The translations under genes were made by a program, and so were the position numbers. Of a stretch of 64,000 nucleotides of DNA, positions 34,003 through 44,441 are shown one piece after another; the first letter of the stretch is position 1; each line of letters begins with the position of its first letter. The notes below the pieces were generated by a model. That model worked only from the letters and a program-made list of their open reading frames with translations, was not told the origin of the DNA and ran no database searches. The stretch lies in assembly GCF_018982965.1 (NCBI RefSeq), contig NZ_JACBYP010000001.1:1-64000 (forward strand), written 5' to 3'. The DNA comes from Streptomyces mayonensis. Lineage in GTDB: Bacteria > Actinomycetota > Actinomycetes > Streptomycetales > Streptomycetaceae.

Positions 34003-34842
34003 ATGACGCCGATCAATTACTCAGGTCAGACCACGGTCGTCACCGGCGCCAGCTCCGGCATCGGTACGGCCTTCGCCCGCGAACTGGCCCGTCGCGGCTC
34101 CGACCTCGTCCTCGTCGCACGGCGCCGCGAGCGCCTGGAAGAACTCGCCTCGGAACTGCGGACGCGGCACGGTGTGCGCGCCACGGTGGCCCCGCTCGAC
34201 CTGAGCGAGCCGGGGGCGGGGCGCCGGCTGGCCGCCGATCTCGCAGAACGGGGCATCCGCGTCGACGGCCTGGTGAACAACGCCGGTTTTGGCACCAACG
34301 GCGCCTTCCACAGGGAGGACCCCGACCGGCTCACCGACGAGATCAACGTCGACGTGGCCAACCTCGTCGACCTCACCCGGGCGTTCATCGAGCCGCTCCG
34401 CGACTCCGGCCGGGGCGTCCTCGTCAACGTAGCGAGCGCCGCGGCCTACTCGCCCAACCCGGGCATGGCGGTCTACGCCGCCTGCAAGGCGTTCGTCCTC
34501 AGCTTCACCGAGGCCCTGTGGTACGAGTCCCGCGGCACCGGGCTGCGGGTGCTCTCGCTCGCCCCGGGCCTCACCCGCACCGAGTTCTTCGACGGGCTGG
34601 AGGGCGGCGCCTACCGGGGCAGCTACCAGACCCCGGAGCAGGTGGTCGCGACCGCGATGCGCACCCTGGACCGCGGACGGCGGCCGAGCGTGCAGTCGGG
34701 CCTGCTGAACGCCGCCATGGTCTCGTTGCCCCGCTTCTTCACCCGCCGGCGTACCGTCCTGCTCGGCGGGCGGATCTCGGCCCGCTCCAACGGGGCCGAC
34801 AGCACCGGCACGGCCGACGGGGCGGTGGGCGCCGCGGCATAG
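34003..34842 (+). CDS. Short-chain dehydrogenase/reductase
   Basis: ATG 34003 lies 9 nt after TTAGGG (GTG 33994 is also in frame); 279 residues. Classical SDR: TGASSGIG, VARRRERLEEL with Arg residues suggesting NADP, NNAGFG, NVASAAAY and YAACK. The C-terminal part extends beyond the core with an RRRTVLLGG segment. Similar in layout to the SDR at 14276-15100 (same insert and TEALxxE segment), so the two may be distant paralogues. Probably controlled by the divergent TetR gene. Confidence 0.88.
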   Translation: MTPINYSGQTTVVTGASSGIGTAFARELARRGSDLVLVARRRERLEELASELRTRHGVRATVAPLDLSEPGAGRRLAADLAERGIRVDGLVNNAGFGTNGAFHREDPDRLTDEINVDVANLVDLTRAFIEPLRDSGRGVLVNVASAAAYSPNPGMAVYAACKAFVLSFTEALWYESRGTGLRVLSLAPGLTRTEFFDGLEGGAYRGSYQTPEQVVATAMRTLDRGRRPSVQSGLLNAAMVSLPRFFTRRRTVLLGGRISARSNGADSTGTADGAVGAAA

Positions 34843-34891
34843 GGCACAGGAGAGGGACTCACCGGACCCGTGCCGTGCGGGGATGTGCGGC

Positions 34892-35677
34892 TCAGCGGGC
34901 CACGAGCTCGCGCACCGCCCCGGCCGGGGCGGCAGGCATCCGCGAACTGCGCCACAGCCACAGCACGTCCCGGCCGAACGACCACACGAGGAGGGCGAGG
35001 GCCAGCGCCGCCACGCCCGCGTTCGCCGCCCCCGGCAGCAGTTGCGCGCCCGCCAGCAGGAGCAGTACGCCCTGCAGCGCGGCCACCGTCTTGCGGGCCG
35101 TGCTCGGCGGCAGCGGCGCGGTCAGCCACGGCCACACCCGGGCCGCGGCCACGAACACGTACCGCATGCCGCCGGTCAGCAGCACCCACGGTCCCAGGTC
35201 CATCGCCACGTACACGCTCAGCACCAGGATGAGGAACGCGTCCACCTCCATGTCGAAGCGGGCGCCCAGCGCGCTGGACGTGCCGGTGCGGCGGGCCACC
35301 TTGCCGTCCACGCCGTCCAGGACCAGGGCCACCGCCGTCAGGCCGACCAGCAGGGAGACGGGCGGCGCGCTGCGGAAGGAGTCCGCGACCAGGGCCGTCA
35401 CCCCGCCGACCAGGGTGGCCCGGCCGAGGGTGACGCGGTTGGCCGGGCCGAACGACGGCAGCCGGGAGCGGTGCAGGGCCCGGGACAGCACCGCCCAGCT
35501 CGCGAACGCGAAGGCGAGGCCGGTCAGCCAGCCGGCCGTGCCCATGCCGATGGCCGTGCCGAGCACCGACAGCAGCACGATCTGCGCCCCCGCCCCCACC
35601 GCGGTCTCCTGCTGGACGGGCCTCGCGTCGTACGCGTCGCAGAAGTCCTGTGCGTCGTACGTGTTGTTCAGGGCCAC
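34892..35677 (-). CDS. CDP-alcohol phosphatidyltransferase
   Basis: GTG 35677 has GGAGGG 6 nt upstream; 261 residues. The CDP-OH_P signature DGxxAR-x8-Gx3Dx3D is complete (Asp124 to Asp145: DGKVAR ... GARFDMEVD), so the enzyme should be active, moving a phosphatidyl or similar phosphoalcohol group from a CDP-alcohol. Several membrane helices surround it (about residues 32-60, 95-120, 140-170, 180-245). It is divergent from the dehydrogenase gene across 109 bp and probably belongs with that cluster, which also has a flippase-like membrane protein. Lipid product unknown. Confidence 0.88.
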   Translation of the reverse strand: MALNNTYDAQDFCDAYDARPVQQETAVGAGAQIVLLSVLGTAIGMGTAGWLTGLAFAFASWAVLSRALHRSRLPSFGPANRVTLGRATLVGGVTALVADSFRSAPPVSLLVGLTAVALVLDGVDGKVARRTGTSSALGARFDMEVDAFLILVLSVYVAMDLGPWVLLTGGMRYVFVAAARVWPWLTAPLPPSTARKTVAALQGVLLLLAGAQLLPGAANAGVAALALALLVWSFGRDVLWLWRSSRMPAAPAGAVRELVAR

Positions 35678-35786
35678 CGAACACCCTCCGGCCGTGTGAC
35701 AGAGTCGATCAACGCCGCTACCTTGTGCGCGGCTTGTGCATCCCTCGGTACGTGGGTGGCTTCCCGATCGTTCAGGAGGAGTTCCG

Positions 35787-36791
35787 ATGACACGCAGGGC
35801 ACGTGCGTTCTGGCTGGAGGCACCCGGCGTAGGCGCGATCCGGGACGTGGAGCTGCCGGTGCCGGGCCCCGGCGAGGTGCTCGTGCGTGCGCTCTTCAGC
35901 GGCGTGAGCCGGGGCACCGAGACCCTCGTCTTCGGCGGCCGGGTGCCCGCGAACCAGCACACCGCCATGCGCGCGCCCTTCCAGGAGGGCGACTTCCCCG
36001 GGCCGGTGAAGTACGGCTACCTCAGCGTCGGCGTGGTCGAGGAGGGGCCGGAGTCTCTCGTCGGACGGACCGTGTTCTGCCTCCACCCGCACCAGACGCG
36101 GTACGTCGTCCCGGCGACCGCCGTCACCCCCGTGCCGGACGCGGTGCCCGCCGGGCGGGCCGTACTGGCCGGCACCGTCGAGACCGCCGTCAACGCCCTG
36201 TGGGACGCCGCACCGCTGCTCGGCGACCGCGTCGCCGTGGTCGGCGGCGGCATGGTCGGCTGCTCCGTCGCCGCCCTGCTGGCCCGGTTCCCCGGCGTCC
36301 AGGTCCAGTTGGTCGACGCCGACCCGGCACGGCGCACGGTCGCCGACGCGCTCGGTGTCGGTTTCGCCCCGCCCGGCGAAGCCCTCGGCGACCGAGACCT
36401 CGTCGTCCACGCCAGTGCCACGGACGCGGGTCTCGCCCGCTCCCTGGAACTGCTGCGGCCCGAAGGCACCGTCCTCGAACTGAGCTGGTACGGCGACCGG
36501 CGCGTCGCCCTGCCGCTCGGCGAGGCCTTCCACTCCCGGCGCCTGACCCTGCGCAGCAGCCAGGTGGGCACCGTCTCCCCGGCCCGCGCCGCCACCCGCA
36601 CCTACGCCGACCGGCTCGCCCTCGCCCTCGGCCTGCTCGCCGACCCCGCACTCGACGCGCTCGTCACCGGCGAGTCCGCGTTCGGTGAACTGCCGGAGCT
36701 GATGCCGCGGTTGGCCTCCGGTGAGATCGCCGCCCTGTGCCACCGGATCAGCTACGACGAGGAGGACGTCCGCACGGGCACCGGCGCCTGA
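35787..36791 (+). CDS. BchC-like zinc-binding alcohol dehydrogenase (MDR) lacking the usual catalytic Cys
   Basis: ATG 35787 with a strong CAGGAGGAG site; 334 residues. Medium-chain dehydrogenase fold: catalytic half with [14 protein letters not shown] where classical enzymes have the zinc-ligand Cys, then [14 protein letters not shown], and a Rossmann half with [17 protein letters not shown]. The SRGTE variant is shared with BchC-type and bi-domain oxidoreductases. NAD(P) binding is likely; zinc catalysis is doubtful. First gene of the rightward cluster; 114 nt separate it from the pterin synthase homologue. It could oxidise or reduce a sugar or side-chain carbonyl of the cluster product. 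Confidence 0.8.
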   Translation: MTRRARAFWLEAPGVGAIRDVELPVPGPGEVLVRALFSGVSRGTETLVFGGRVPANQHTAMRAPFQEGDFPGPVKYGYLSVGVVEEGPESLVGRTVFCLHPHQTRYVVPATAVTPVPDAVPAGRAVLAGTVETAVNALWDAAPLLGDRVAVVGGGMVGCSVAALLARFPGVQVQLVDADPARRTVADALGVGFAPPGEALGDRDLVVHASATDAGLARSLELLRPEGTVLELSWYGDRRVALPLGEAFHSRRLTLRSSQVGTVSPARAATRTYADRLALALGLLADPALDALVTGESAFGELPELMPRLASGEIAALCHRISYDEEDVRTGTGA

Positions 36792-36845
36792 CCTTGAGGA
36801 AGACGTACGGCCGACTGAACAAGGCAAGGCACCCAGCCGTAATAG

Positions 36846-38586
<1,741 letters not shown>

Positions 38587-38590
<4 letters not shown>

Positions 38591-39765
38591 ACAGGTCCAC
38601 GGTGCCGGCCGGAGCGGCTGGCGGAGCGGCTGGCGGAGCAGCGGCCGGAGCGCACACCGGGACGGCCGTCCCGGCCCCGCGCGGTCCGCGGGACGCTTAC
38701 GACCAGTACGGGCAGTCCGTCGGCGAACGCGCCACCCTTCGCCTCCGAGAGGCCCCGGAGGCGAAAGCGGAGCCGAAACCGAACCGGGGACCGGAGCCGG
38801 AGCCGAACCGGGGACCGGAACAGGAACCGGAACCGAACCGGCGACCGGAGCCGGAGCACGGGGCCACGGACCGAGGCCCCCGAAGCGCCGCAGCCCCCCG
38901 AAGCGCCGCAGCCCCCCGGAGCGCCGCAGACGAGCCCCCGCGCTACGCCCCCGAGTGGCTGCGCCTGCGGGAGCCCGCCGACGGCGCCGCGCGGGCGCAC
39001 GACCTGCTCGATCCGCTGCGGATCCGCCTCGCCAACCGGCCGACGCGGTCGGGCGGTCTGATCGTGCACGACGTGGGCTGCGGCACCGGCTCGATGGGCC
39101 GCTGGCTCGCCCCGCTCCTCGACGGCGCCCAGCACTGGGTCCTGCACGACCGTGACCCCTACCTCCTGCACTTCGCCGCCGTCGCCGCCCCGCGCTCGGC
39201 CGCCGACGGCAGCCGTGTCACCGTCGAGACGCGGCGCGCCGACCTCGCCCGCCTCACCCCGGACGCGCTGACCGGCGCCGGTCTGGTGACGGCGTCCGCG
39301 CTGCTCGACGTCCTCACCACCGAGGAGGTCGGCAACCTCGCCGCCGCCTGCGCCCAAGCGGGCTGCCCCGCGCTGCTGACCCTCTCCGTCGCCGGACGCG
39401 TCGACCTCACCCCCGTCCATCCCTTGGACGCCGAGATCACCGAGGCCTTCAACGCACACCAGCGGCGCGAGGGACTCCTGGGCCCCGAGGCGGTCACCGC
39501 GGCCGCGGACGCCTTCGCGGCGCACGGCGCCACCGTCCACGCCCACCCCAGCCCCTGGCGGCTGGGCCCCGACGAGGCCGAACTCACCGCCCAGTGGCTG
39601 CGGGGCTGGGTCGGCGCCGCCGTCGAGCAGCGACCCGATCTGCACGAGCGGGCCGAGCGGTACCTGTACGAGCGCCTCGCGATCTGCGCGGCCGGTGAGT
39701 TGCGGGTGGTCGTCCACCACACCGACCTGCTGGCGCTGTGCCGGCCGGCGGGCGGAACCCCGTGA
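38587..39765 (+). CDS. SAM-dependent methyltransferase with long Pro/Glu-rich leader
   Basis: ATG 38587 overlaps the previous stop; 392 residues. Residues 1-120 are low complexity: Gly-Ala repeats, then Pro-Glu/Asn repeats and three SAAAPR units, with an island DAYDQYGQSVGERATLRLRE. The catalytic domain (about 120-392) shows HDVGCGTGSMGRWLAPLL (motif I), VLHDRDPYLL (acidic loop) and LVTASALLDVLTTEEV. Target unknown; a methylation of the glycosylated product is the simplest guess. Coupled by 4 nt to both neighbours. Confidence 0.82.
38783..38930 (+). repeat. Tandem GAACCGGGGACCGGAGCC-type and CGAAGCGCCGCAGCC repeats inside the methyltransferase
   Basis: About 90 bp of degenerate 15-36 bp units encode the Pro-Glu-Asn-Arg linker. 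Three copies of an 18-19 bp CGAAGCGCCGCAGCCCCC unit follow. In frame, so likely to vary in length between strains. Confidence 0.75.
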
Positions 39766-40910
39766 GCGCGCCGACGGTGGTGCGGGCAGACGTCCCACCG
39801 GCAACCAGCCGACAACCGGCGCCTGTTGAGCCGTCCGCGCCCTCCGCCCGCCGCGGACTGCGCGCCCACCTCGGGACCCTCGCCGGCACCGTCATCCTCG
39901 GTGTGCTCCTGTGGCGGACGGGCACCGGTGCCTTCCTGGACGGACTGCGCCGGATCGACGCGCCCACGCTGCTCGCGGGGCTCGGGATCGGGCTGGTCAC
40001 CACGGTGTTCAGCGCCTGGCGCTGGGTCCTGGTGGCCCGGGGTCTGCGCATCCGGTTGCCGCTGCGCGCGGCCGTCGCCGACTACTACCGCGCCCTGTTC
40101 CTCAACGCCGCCCTCCCCGGCGGCGTCCTCGGCGACGTGCACCGCGCCGTACGGCACGGGCGGAGCGCCGGCGACCTGGCGCGCGGTGTGCGGTCCGTCG
40201 TGCTGGAACGGGCCGCCGGACAGGCCGCGTTGACGACCGTCGGTGTCGTCGTCCTGCTCACCATGGACTCCCCGGTGCTGGCCGGGGCCCGGCAGGTCGC
40301 ACCGCTCGCCGCCCTGGCCGCGGCCGGCGCGCTCGCCGTCCTCCTCGCCCTGCGCATGAACCGGGCGCCCGCACGCCGGGGCGGGGCCCTGCGGTCGGTG
40401 CTCGGCGAGGTGCGCGAGGCGCTGCTGTCCCGGCGCAACCTGCCGGGCGTCGCGATGTCGTCCGTCGTCGTACTCGCCGGGCACCTCGCGATGTTCGTGG
40501 TCGCCGCCCGGGTGGCGGGCAGCGATGCCTCCGTGGCCGAACTGACACCGCTGGCCGTGCTGGCGCTGCTGGCCATGGGGCTGCCGCTGAACGTCGGCGG
40601 CTGGGGGCCCCGGGAGGGCGTCACCGCCTGGGCGTTCGGCGCGGCCGGGCTCGGGGCGGGCACCGGGCTGGGCGTGGCCGTGGTGTACGGGGTGCTCAGC
40701 CTCGTGGCGAGCCTGCCCGGCGCCGTCGTCCTCCTCGTCCGCCGCTACGACCGCCCCCGCTCCGGCGCACCCGTCACCGGTGCGGGAAGGTCCTCGGCCG
40801 TCAGGAAGGAGAAATACGCCCCGAAGGAATCCGCGAGGCTCGCCAGCAGTTCCTTCCCCTTTTCCGCAGATGCCAGTGAAGGCCGCCCGATGACGCCGGA
40901 ATCGGTATAG
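39762..40910 (+). CDS. Lysylphosphatidylglycerol synthase TM-region (UPF0104) membrane protein, flippase-like
   Basis: GTG 39762 overlaps the previous stop; 382 residues. Seven to eight hydrophobic segments span residues 40-330. PF03706 marks are AWRWVLVARGL, YYRALFLNAALPGGVLGDVHRA and GLPLNVGGWGPREG. The catalytic lysyltransferase domain of MprF is absent, as in the flippase-like relatives often encoded beside glycosyltransferases. It probably moves a lipid or glycolipid intermediate across the membrane. The last 54 codons lie antisense to the creatininase gene and look unconserved. Confidence 0.82.
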   Translation: MSAPTVVRADVPPATSRQPAPVEPSAPSARRGLRAHLGTLAGTVILGVLLWRTGTGAFLDGLRRIDAPTLLAGLGIGLVTTVFSAWRWVLVARGLRIRLPLRAAVADYYRALFLNAALPGGVLGDVHRAVRHGRSAGDLARGVRSVVLERAAGQAALTTVGVVVLLTMDSPVLAGARQVAPLAALAAAGALAVLLALRMNRAPARRGGALRSVLGEVREALLSRRNLPGVAMSSVVVLAGHLAMFVVAARVAGSDASVAELTPLAVLALLAMGLPLNVGGWGPREGVTAWAFGAAGLGAGTGLGVAVVYGVLSLVASLPGAVVLLVRRYDRPRSGAPVTGAGRSSAVRKEKYAPKESARLASSSFPFSADASEGRPMTPESV

Positions 40911-41518
40911 GCGGACATACCGAGGGAGAGCAGATGACGTCGGTCGTCGGCGACGAAATCGGCGGTCTCGTAACCTGGCCGTACCGATTCCGGGTGTGCG
41001 TGCAGCAGAATGGAGGTCTCTATTTCCCCCGCGTGCATGTCGGTGAGCAGCGAGGTGAGCACCCCCGCCCGCTGCCGCGCCGCCTCCCAGTCCTCCGCGG
41101 CCGGGAACAGCGCCATCCGCTCACCGCGCGCGGCGGCCTCCTGGACGACGTTGCCCAGCACGTAGTTCCCGCCGTGCCCGTTGACCACGACCAGCGCCTC
41201 TACGCCCGAACGGCGAAGGGAGTCGGCTATGTCCCGTACCACCGCGTGCAGGGTCATCGAGGAGATGCTCACCGTCCCCGGCCAGTCGGCGTGTTCGTGC
41301 GAGCAGCCGACGGTCACCGGCGGGAGCAGGTGGACCGGGTGGCCGGCCGCGATCTCCCGGGCCACGGCGCAGGCCACGAGCGTGTCGGTCGCCAGCGGCA
41401 GGTGGGCGCCGTGCTGCTCGTAACTCCCGACCGGCAGTACCGCGACCTGCCGGGGAACAGCGGAACCCCGTTCCCTCACGTCCGCGCTCGTGTCCGCCGG
41501 CACCAGTGAAACATCCAT
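40745..41518 (-). CDS. Creatininase-family amidohydrolase (candidate FAPy deformylase)
   Basis: ATG 41518; 257 residues. The metal-binding pattern is complete: Glu34 and His36 in PVGSYEQHGAHLP, Asp45 in TDT, NGHGGN near 114, and DMHAGEIETS with a catalytic Glu. The family includes creatininase, MftE and archaeal ArfB, which removes formate from FAPy. The divergent GTP cyclohydrolase II is of the FAPy-forming type, so this enzyme may carry out the second step (FAPy to the diaminopyrimidine). That is inference from context. Its 3' end overlaps the flippase-like gene by 166 bp. Confidence 0.85.
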   Translation of the reverse strand: MDVSLVPADTSADVRERGSAVPRQVAVLPVGSYEQHGAHLPLATDTLVACAVAREIAAGHPVHLLPPVTVGCSHEHADWPGTVSISSMTLHAVVRDIADSLRRSGVEALVVVNGHGGNYVLGNVVQEAAARGERMALFPAAEDWEAARQRAGVLTSLLTDMHAGEIETSILLHAHPESVRPGYETADFVADDRRHLLSLGMSAYTDSGVIGRPSLASAEKGKELLASLADSFGAYFSFLTAEDLPAPVTGAPERGRS

Positions 41519-41540
41519 ACCCGTACGGCCTTTCGTCTCC

Positions 41541-41636
41541 GGTGAGTCTTTCGGTGGGTCTTTCGGTGGGTCTTTCGGTTGGTCTTCCGTTGAGCAGTCC
41601 GTTGAGTAATCCGTTGAGCAGTCTGTTGAGGAACGC
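41541..41636. repeat. Eight 12-bp iterons between creatininase and GTP cyclohydrolase II
   Basis: Eight abutting 12-bp units: GGTGAGTCTTTC, then GGTGGGTCTTTC twice, GGTTGGTCTTCC, GTTGAGCAGTCC, GTTGAGTAATCC, GTTGAGCAGTCT, GTTGAGGAACGC. They drift from one subfamily to the other along the array. They fill the whole divergent gap, ending 7 bp before the cyclohydrolase ATG, and are probably promoter or operator DNA. Confidence 0.9.
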
Positions 41637-41643
41637 GAGAATC

Positions 41644-42315
41644 ATGACAGAAAAAATTGGTGTACTCGGCAAGAAGGCTTCGCAGCGGTCGCAGCGCACG
41701 GACGTGGAACGCGTCGTGGTCACGCCGCTTCCCACCGTGTACGGCGAGTTCCGGGCGTACGGCTATCTCGACCACGAACGCGGCGACGAGCAGGTGGCCC
41801 TCGTGCACGGCGACCCGGGCGCCGAAGGAGTGCTCACCCGCCTGCACTCCGAGTGCCTGACGGGGGACGCGTTCGGCTCCGAGCACTGCGAGTGCGGGGC
41901 CCAACTCGCCACCGCTCTGCGACAGGTGGCCGGCGCGGGCAGCGGCGTCGTGGTGTACCTGCGCGGCCACGAAGGACGCGGCATCGGGCTGCTCGGCAAG
42001 CTCCGCGCGATGGCGCTGCAGGCGGAGGGCCTGGACACGGTCGAGGCGAACCTCGCCCTCGGCCTGCCGGTCGACGCGCGCGACTACGGTGTCGCCGCCC
42101 GCATCCTGGACGACCTCGGAGTGCGGTCCGTGCGCCTGATGTCCAACAACCCGCGCAAGCGTGAGGCGTTGGTGCGGCACGGCATCGAGGTGGCCGAGCA
42201 GGTGCCGCTGCTGATACCGCCGTGCGAGAGCAACATCACCTATCTGCGGACCAAGCGGGAGCGCCTCGACCACCACCTGCCGCACCTGGACGCGGTGGCC
42301 CACGTCTCGTCCTGA
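41644..42315 (+). CDS. GTP cyclohydrolase II, FAPy-forming variant (RibA-like)
   Basis: ATG 41644 (MTEKIGVLGKK); upstream in-frame codons only translate the iterons. 223 residues, single RibA domain without RibB. Zinc ligands Cys71, Cys82 and Cys84 are in SECLTGD and HCECG; RGHEGRGIGLLGK is the pyrophosphate loop and SNNPRKREAL binds the base. The catalytic Tyr of E. coli RibA (Tyr105 in KIRAYALQ) is Met123 here (KLRAMALQ). In S. coelicolor the Met-bearing paralogue SCO6655 was reported, as I recall, to release FAPy instead of the normal diaminopyrimidine. It is thus unlikely to serve riboflavin synthesis, and no rib genes are nearby. Confidence 0.9.
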   Translation: MTEKIGVLGKKASQRSQRTDVERVVVTPLPTVYGEFRAYGYLDHERGDEQVALVHGDPGAEGVLTRLHSECLTGDAFGSEHCECGAQLATALRQVAGAGSGVVVYLRGHEGRGIGLLGKLRAMALQAEGLDTVEANLALGLPVDARDYGVAARILDDLGVRSVRLMSNNPRKREALVRHGIEVAEQVPLLIPPCESNITYLRTKRERLDHHLPHLDAVAHVSS

Positions 42316-42340
42316 CCGGTCGCGCGGGTGCGGGTGCGGG

Positions 42341-43576
42341 TCAGTCCCGCAGGGCCTCGTGCACCAGCCGCTTCAGGTCCGGGTAGACCGTGTGCGAAGC
42401 GCGTGGCCGCACCTGGGTCATGAACTGCACCGTCAGGTCACGGCCCGGGTCGACCCAGAAGGTGGTCGTCGCCACCCCGCTCCAGCCGTACGTGCCGAGA
42501 CCGGAGGGCGACCGGGTACGGTCCGGGTCGACGACCACCGACACGCCGAGCCCGAAGCCGACGCCGTCGTTGCCGGGTTCGTCGTGCACCGGACGGCTGC
42601 CGACGGCCCGCAGGTCGGCGCCGCCCGGCAGGTGGTTGCGGGTCATGAGGTCCACCGTGTGCGGGGCGAGCACCCGGACGCCGTCGAGTTCACCGCGGCG
42701 GCGCAGCAACTCCGCGAAGCGGTGCACGTCGTACGCGGAGGAGACCAGGCCCCCGCTGCCCGACAGGAACCGCGGCCGGCCGCGCAGCGGCAGTCCGGGC
42801 ACCGGTTCGATGCCGCCGTCCTCCGTCTCGCCGTACAGCTCGGCCAGCCGCTCCGCCTGCGCGTCGGTGACGTGGAAGCCGGTGTCGGTCATGCCGAGCG
42901 GTCCGAAGATCCGCTCCGTGCAGAACACGTCGAGGGGCTGTCCGGAGACCACCTCCACGAGCCGTCCCAGTACGTTGCTGGCCACCGAGTAGTTCCACTC
43001 GGTGCCCGGCTCGAACTGCAGGGGGAGGCTCGCGTACAGGTCGACCGTCTCGGCCAGGTCCGCGCCCGGCAGCACCGACGACTCCACCCCGGCCGCGCGG
43101 TACAGGGCGTCCACGGGGTGGGAGCGGTAGAAGCCGAAGGTGAGGCCCGCGGTGTGGGTCATGAGGTGCCGGACGAGCACCGGACCGGTGGCCGGCCGGG
43201 TCACGGGCGCGTCCGCGGGACCCTCGACGTACACCCGCGGTTCGGCGAAGGCCGGCAGATACCGGTCCACGGGGTCGTCCAGGGACAGCCGTCCTTCCTC
43301 GACCAGCGTCAGCACGGCCACGGACGTGACCGGCTTGGTCATGGAGTAGATCCGCCACAGCGTGTCGGCGGTCACCGGGAGCCCGGCCGCGACGTCCCGC
43401 AGTCCGTGCGCGCTCAGGTGCGCGACGCGTCCGCCGCGGGCGACGGCCACGAGGAAGCCGGGCAGCCGGCCGTCGTGGACCTGCCGGGCGAAGTGCCCGT
43501 CGAGCCGGTCCAGTGCCGCGGGGTCCAGCCCGGCCGCGCCCGCGTCGACCTCCTGCCGCAGGGGTGGCATCGTCAT
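42341..43576 (-). CDS. Class C beta-lactamase-family serine hydrolase
   Basis: ATG 43576 has AAGGAG 4 nt upstream; ATG 43570 with 10 nt is equally possible. 411 residues. PF00144: nucleophile motif SMTK (in WRIYSMTKPVTS), YSV within EWNYSVASNVLG as the Tyr-x-Asn equivalent, LMTHTAGLTFGFY and a C-terminal GWSGVATTTFWVDP (KTG box equivalent). No signal peptide, so it acts in the cytoplasm, probably as an esterase, transesterase or D-peptidase rather than an antibiotic-destroying enzyme. Convergent with the cyclohydrolase, 25 bp apart. Confidence 0.85.
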   Translation of the reverse strand: MTMPPLRQEVDAGAAGLDPAALDRLDGHFARQVHDGRLPGFLVAVARGGRVAHLSAHGLRDVAAGLPVTADTLWRIYSMTKPVTSVAVLTLVEEGRLSLDDPVDRYLPAFAEPRVYVEGPADAPVTRPATGPVLVRHLMTHTAGLTFGFYRSHPVDALYRAAGVESSVLPGADLAETVDLYASLPLQFEPGTEWNYSVASNVLGRLVEVVSGQPLDVFCTERIFGPLGMTDTGFHVTDAQAERLAELYGETEDGGIEPVPGLPLRGRPRFLSGSGGLVSSAYDVHRFAELLRRRGELDGVRVLAPHTVDLMTRNHLPGGADLRAVGSRPVHDEPGNDGVGFGLGVSVVVDPDRTRSPSGLGTYGWSGVATTTFWVDPGRDLTVQFMTQVRPRASHTVYPDLKRLVHEALRD

Positions 43577-43658
43577 CGTTCTCCTTGATCGTTCTACGAA
43601 GACCCGTCCGGCATACCCCGCCCACGCCTCTTCGGAACGCACGATCCACCGACCCGTT

Positions 43659-43690
43659 GATCCACCGATCCACCGATCCACCGATCCACT
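43659..43690. repeat. GATCCACC octamer, four tandem copies
   Basis: Three perfect and one near-perfect GATCCACC units, with a fifth GATCCACC at 43643, sit in the gap upstream of the serine hydrolase. No gene lies in 43577-43769. Confidence 0.85.
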
Positions 43691-43769
43691 GCCCCGCTGA
43701 TCCGATGGCTGGGGCGACTGGACCGCGGACAGAGCGCGGCGGCACGGGAGTCCGGTGGCAGCCGGGGGT

Positions 43770-44441
43770 TCAGTCCGTCAGCCAGCCGGGGCTGACCATG
43801 CGGTACTCGTAGGCCATGACCACGACCTGTGATCTGTCCCGGGCGCCGAGTTTGGCCATGATGCGGCTGACGTGCGTCTTCGCGGTCAGGGGCGAGACCA
43901 CCAGGCGTGCGGCGATCTCGTCGTTGGTGCATCCGGCCGCGATCAGCCGCATTACTTCGCGTTCGCGGCCGGTCAGCGCGTCGAGACGCTGGTCGGGCTC
44001 CCGCGGGTGGTCCGGCCGGCCGGCGAATTCGGCGATGAGCCGACGGGTGACGGAGGGGCTGATGAGCGCGTCGCCCCGCACGGCGACGCGCACCGCGTGC
44101 AGGAGTTCCGCCGGTTCGGTGTCCTTGACCAGGAAGCCCGTGGCGCCGGCCCGCAGGGCCCCGTACACGTACTCGTCGAGGTCGAAGGTCGTCAGCATGA
44201 CCACCTTGACCGCCGTCAGCGCCTCGTCGGCGGCGATGCGGCGAGCGGCTTCCAGCCCGTCCATGACCGGCATGCGGATGTCCATCAGCACCACGTCGGG
44301 CCGCTGTTCACGGCAGGCGGCGAGGGCGGCCCGCCCGTCGGCGGCCTCGGCGACCACCCGCAGGTCGTCCTCGTCGTCGAGGATGCCGCGGATCCCGGCG
44401 CGCACGAGGCGCTGATCATCCGCCAGCAGGATCCTGATCAT
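43770..44441 (-). CDS. NarL/LuxR-family response regulator
   Basis: ATG 44441 (MIRILLADDQRLVRAG) with CGGAGC upstream; 223 residues. Receiver with phosphoacceptor Asp54 in VVLMDIRMPVMDG, LTTFD and LVKDTEPAELL. LuxR domain: LTGREREVMRLIAAGCTNDEI and SPLTAKTHVSRIMAKLGARD. It begins 26 bp inside the 3' end of the kinase gene, so the two are translated together. The divergent small protein/MMPL exporter genes are the natural target. Confidence 0.92.
   Translation of the reverse strand: MIRILLADDQRLVRAGIRGILDDEDDLRVVAEAADGRAALAACREQRPDVVLMDIRMPVMDGLEAARRIAADEALTAVKVVMLTTFDLDEYVYGALRAGATGFLVKDTEPAELLHAVRVAVRGDALISPSVTRRLIAEFAGRPDHPREPDQRLDALTGREREVMRLIAAGCTNDEIAARLVVSPLTAKTHVSRIMAKLGARDRSQVVVMAYEYRMVSPGWLTD

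Noticed and set aside
34623..35684. Minus-strand open frame of 353 codons beside the phosphatidyltransferase
   Set aside because: It overlaps the well-supported CDP-alcohol phosphatidyltransferase in another frame and has a random Gly/Arg/Ala composition.
41541..41636. Plasmid or phage origin iterons
   Set aside because: No Rep protein, no adjacent AT-rich unwinding region and a normal chromosomal context; a regulatory array is more likely.
41506..41643. Upstream start for the GTP cyclohydrolase II
   Set aside because: The added residues only translate the 12-bp iterons. The family-like start is ATG 41644.
41500..41643. FMN riboswitch before the cyclohydrolase
   Set aside because: None of the conserved RFN element blocks is seen; the gap consists of iterons and the gene is not in a riboflavin operon.
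42341..43576. Acquired antibiotic beta-lactamase
   Set aside because: There is no signal peptide and no resistance context; the class C-like fold also covers many housekeeping esterases and peptidases.
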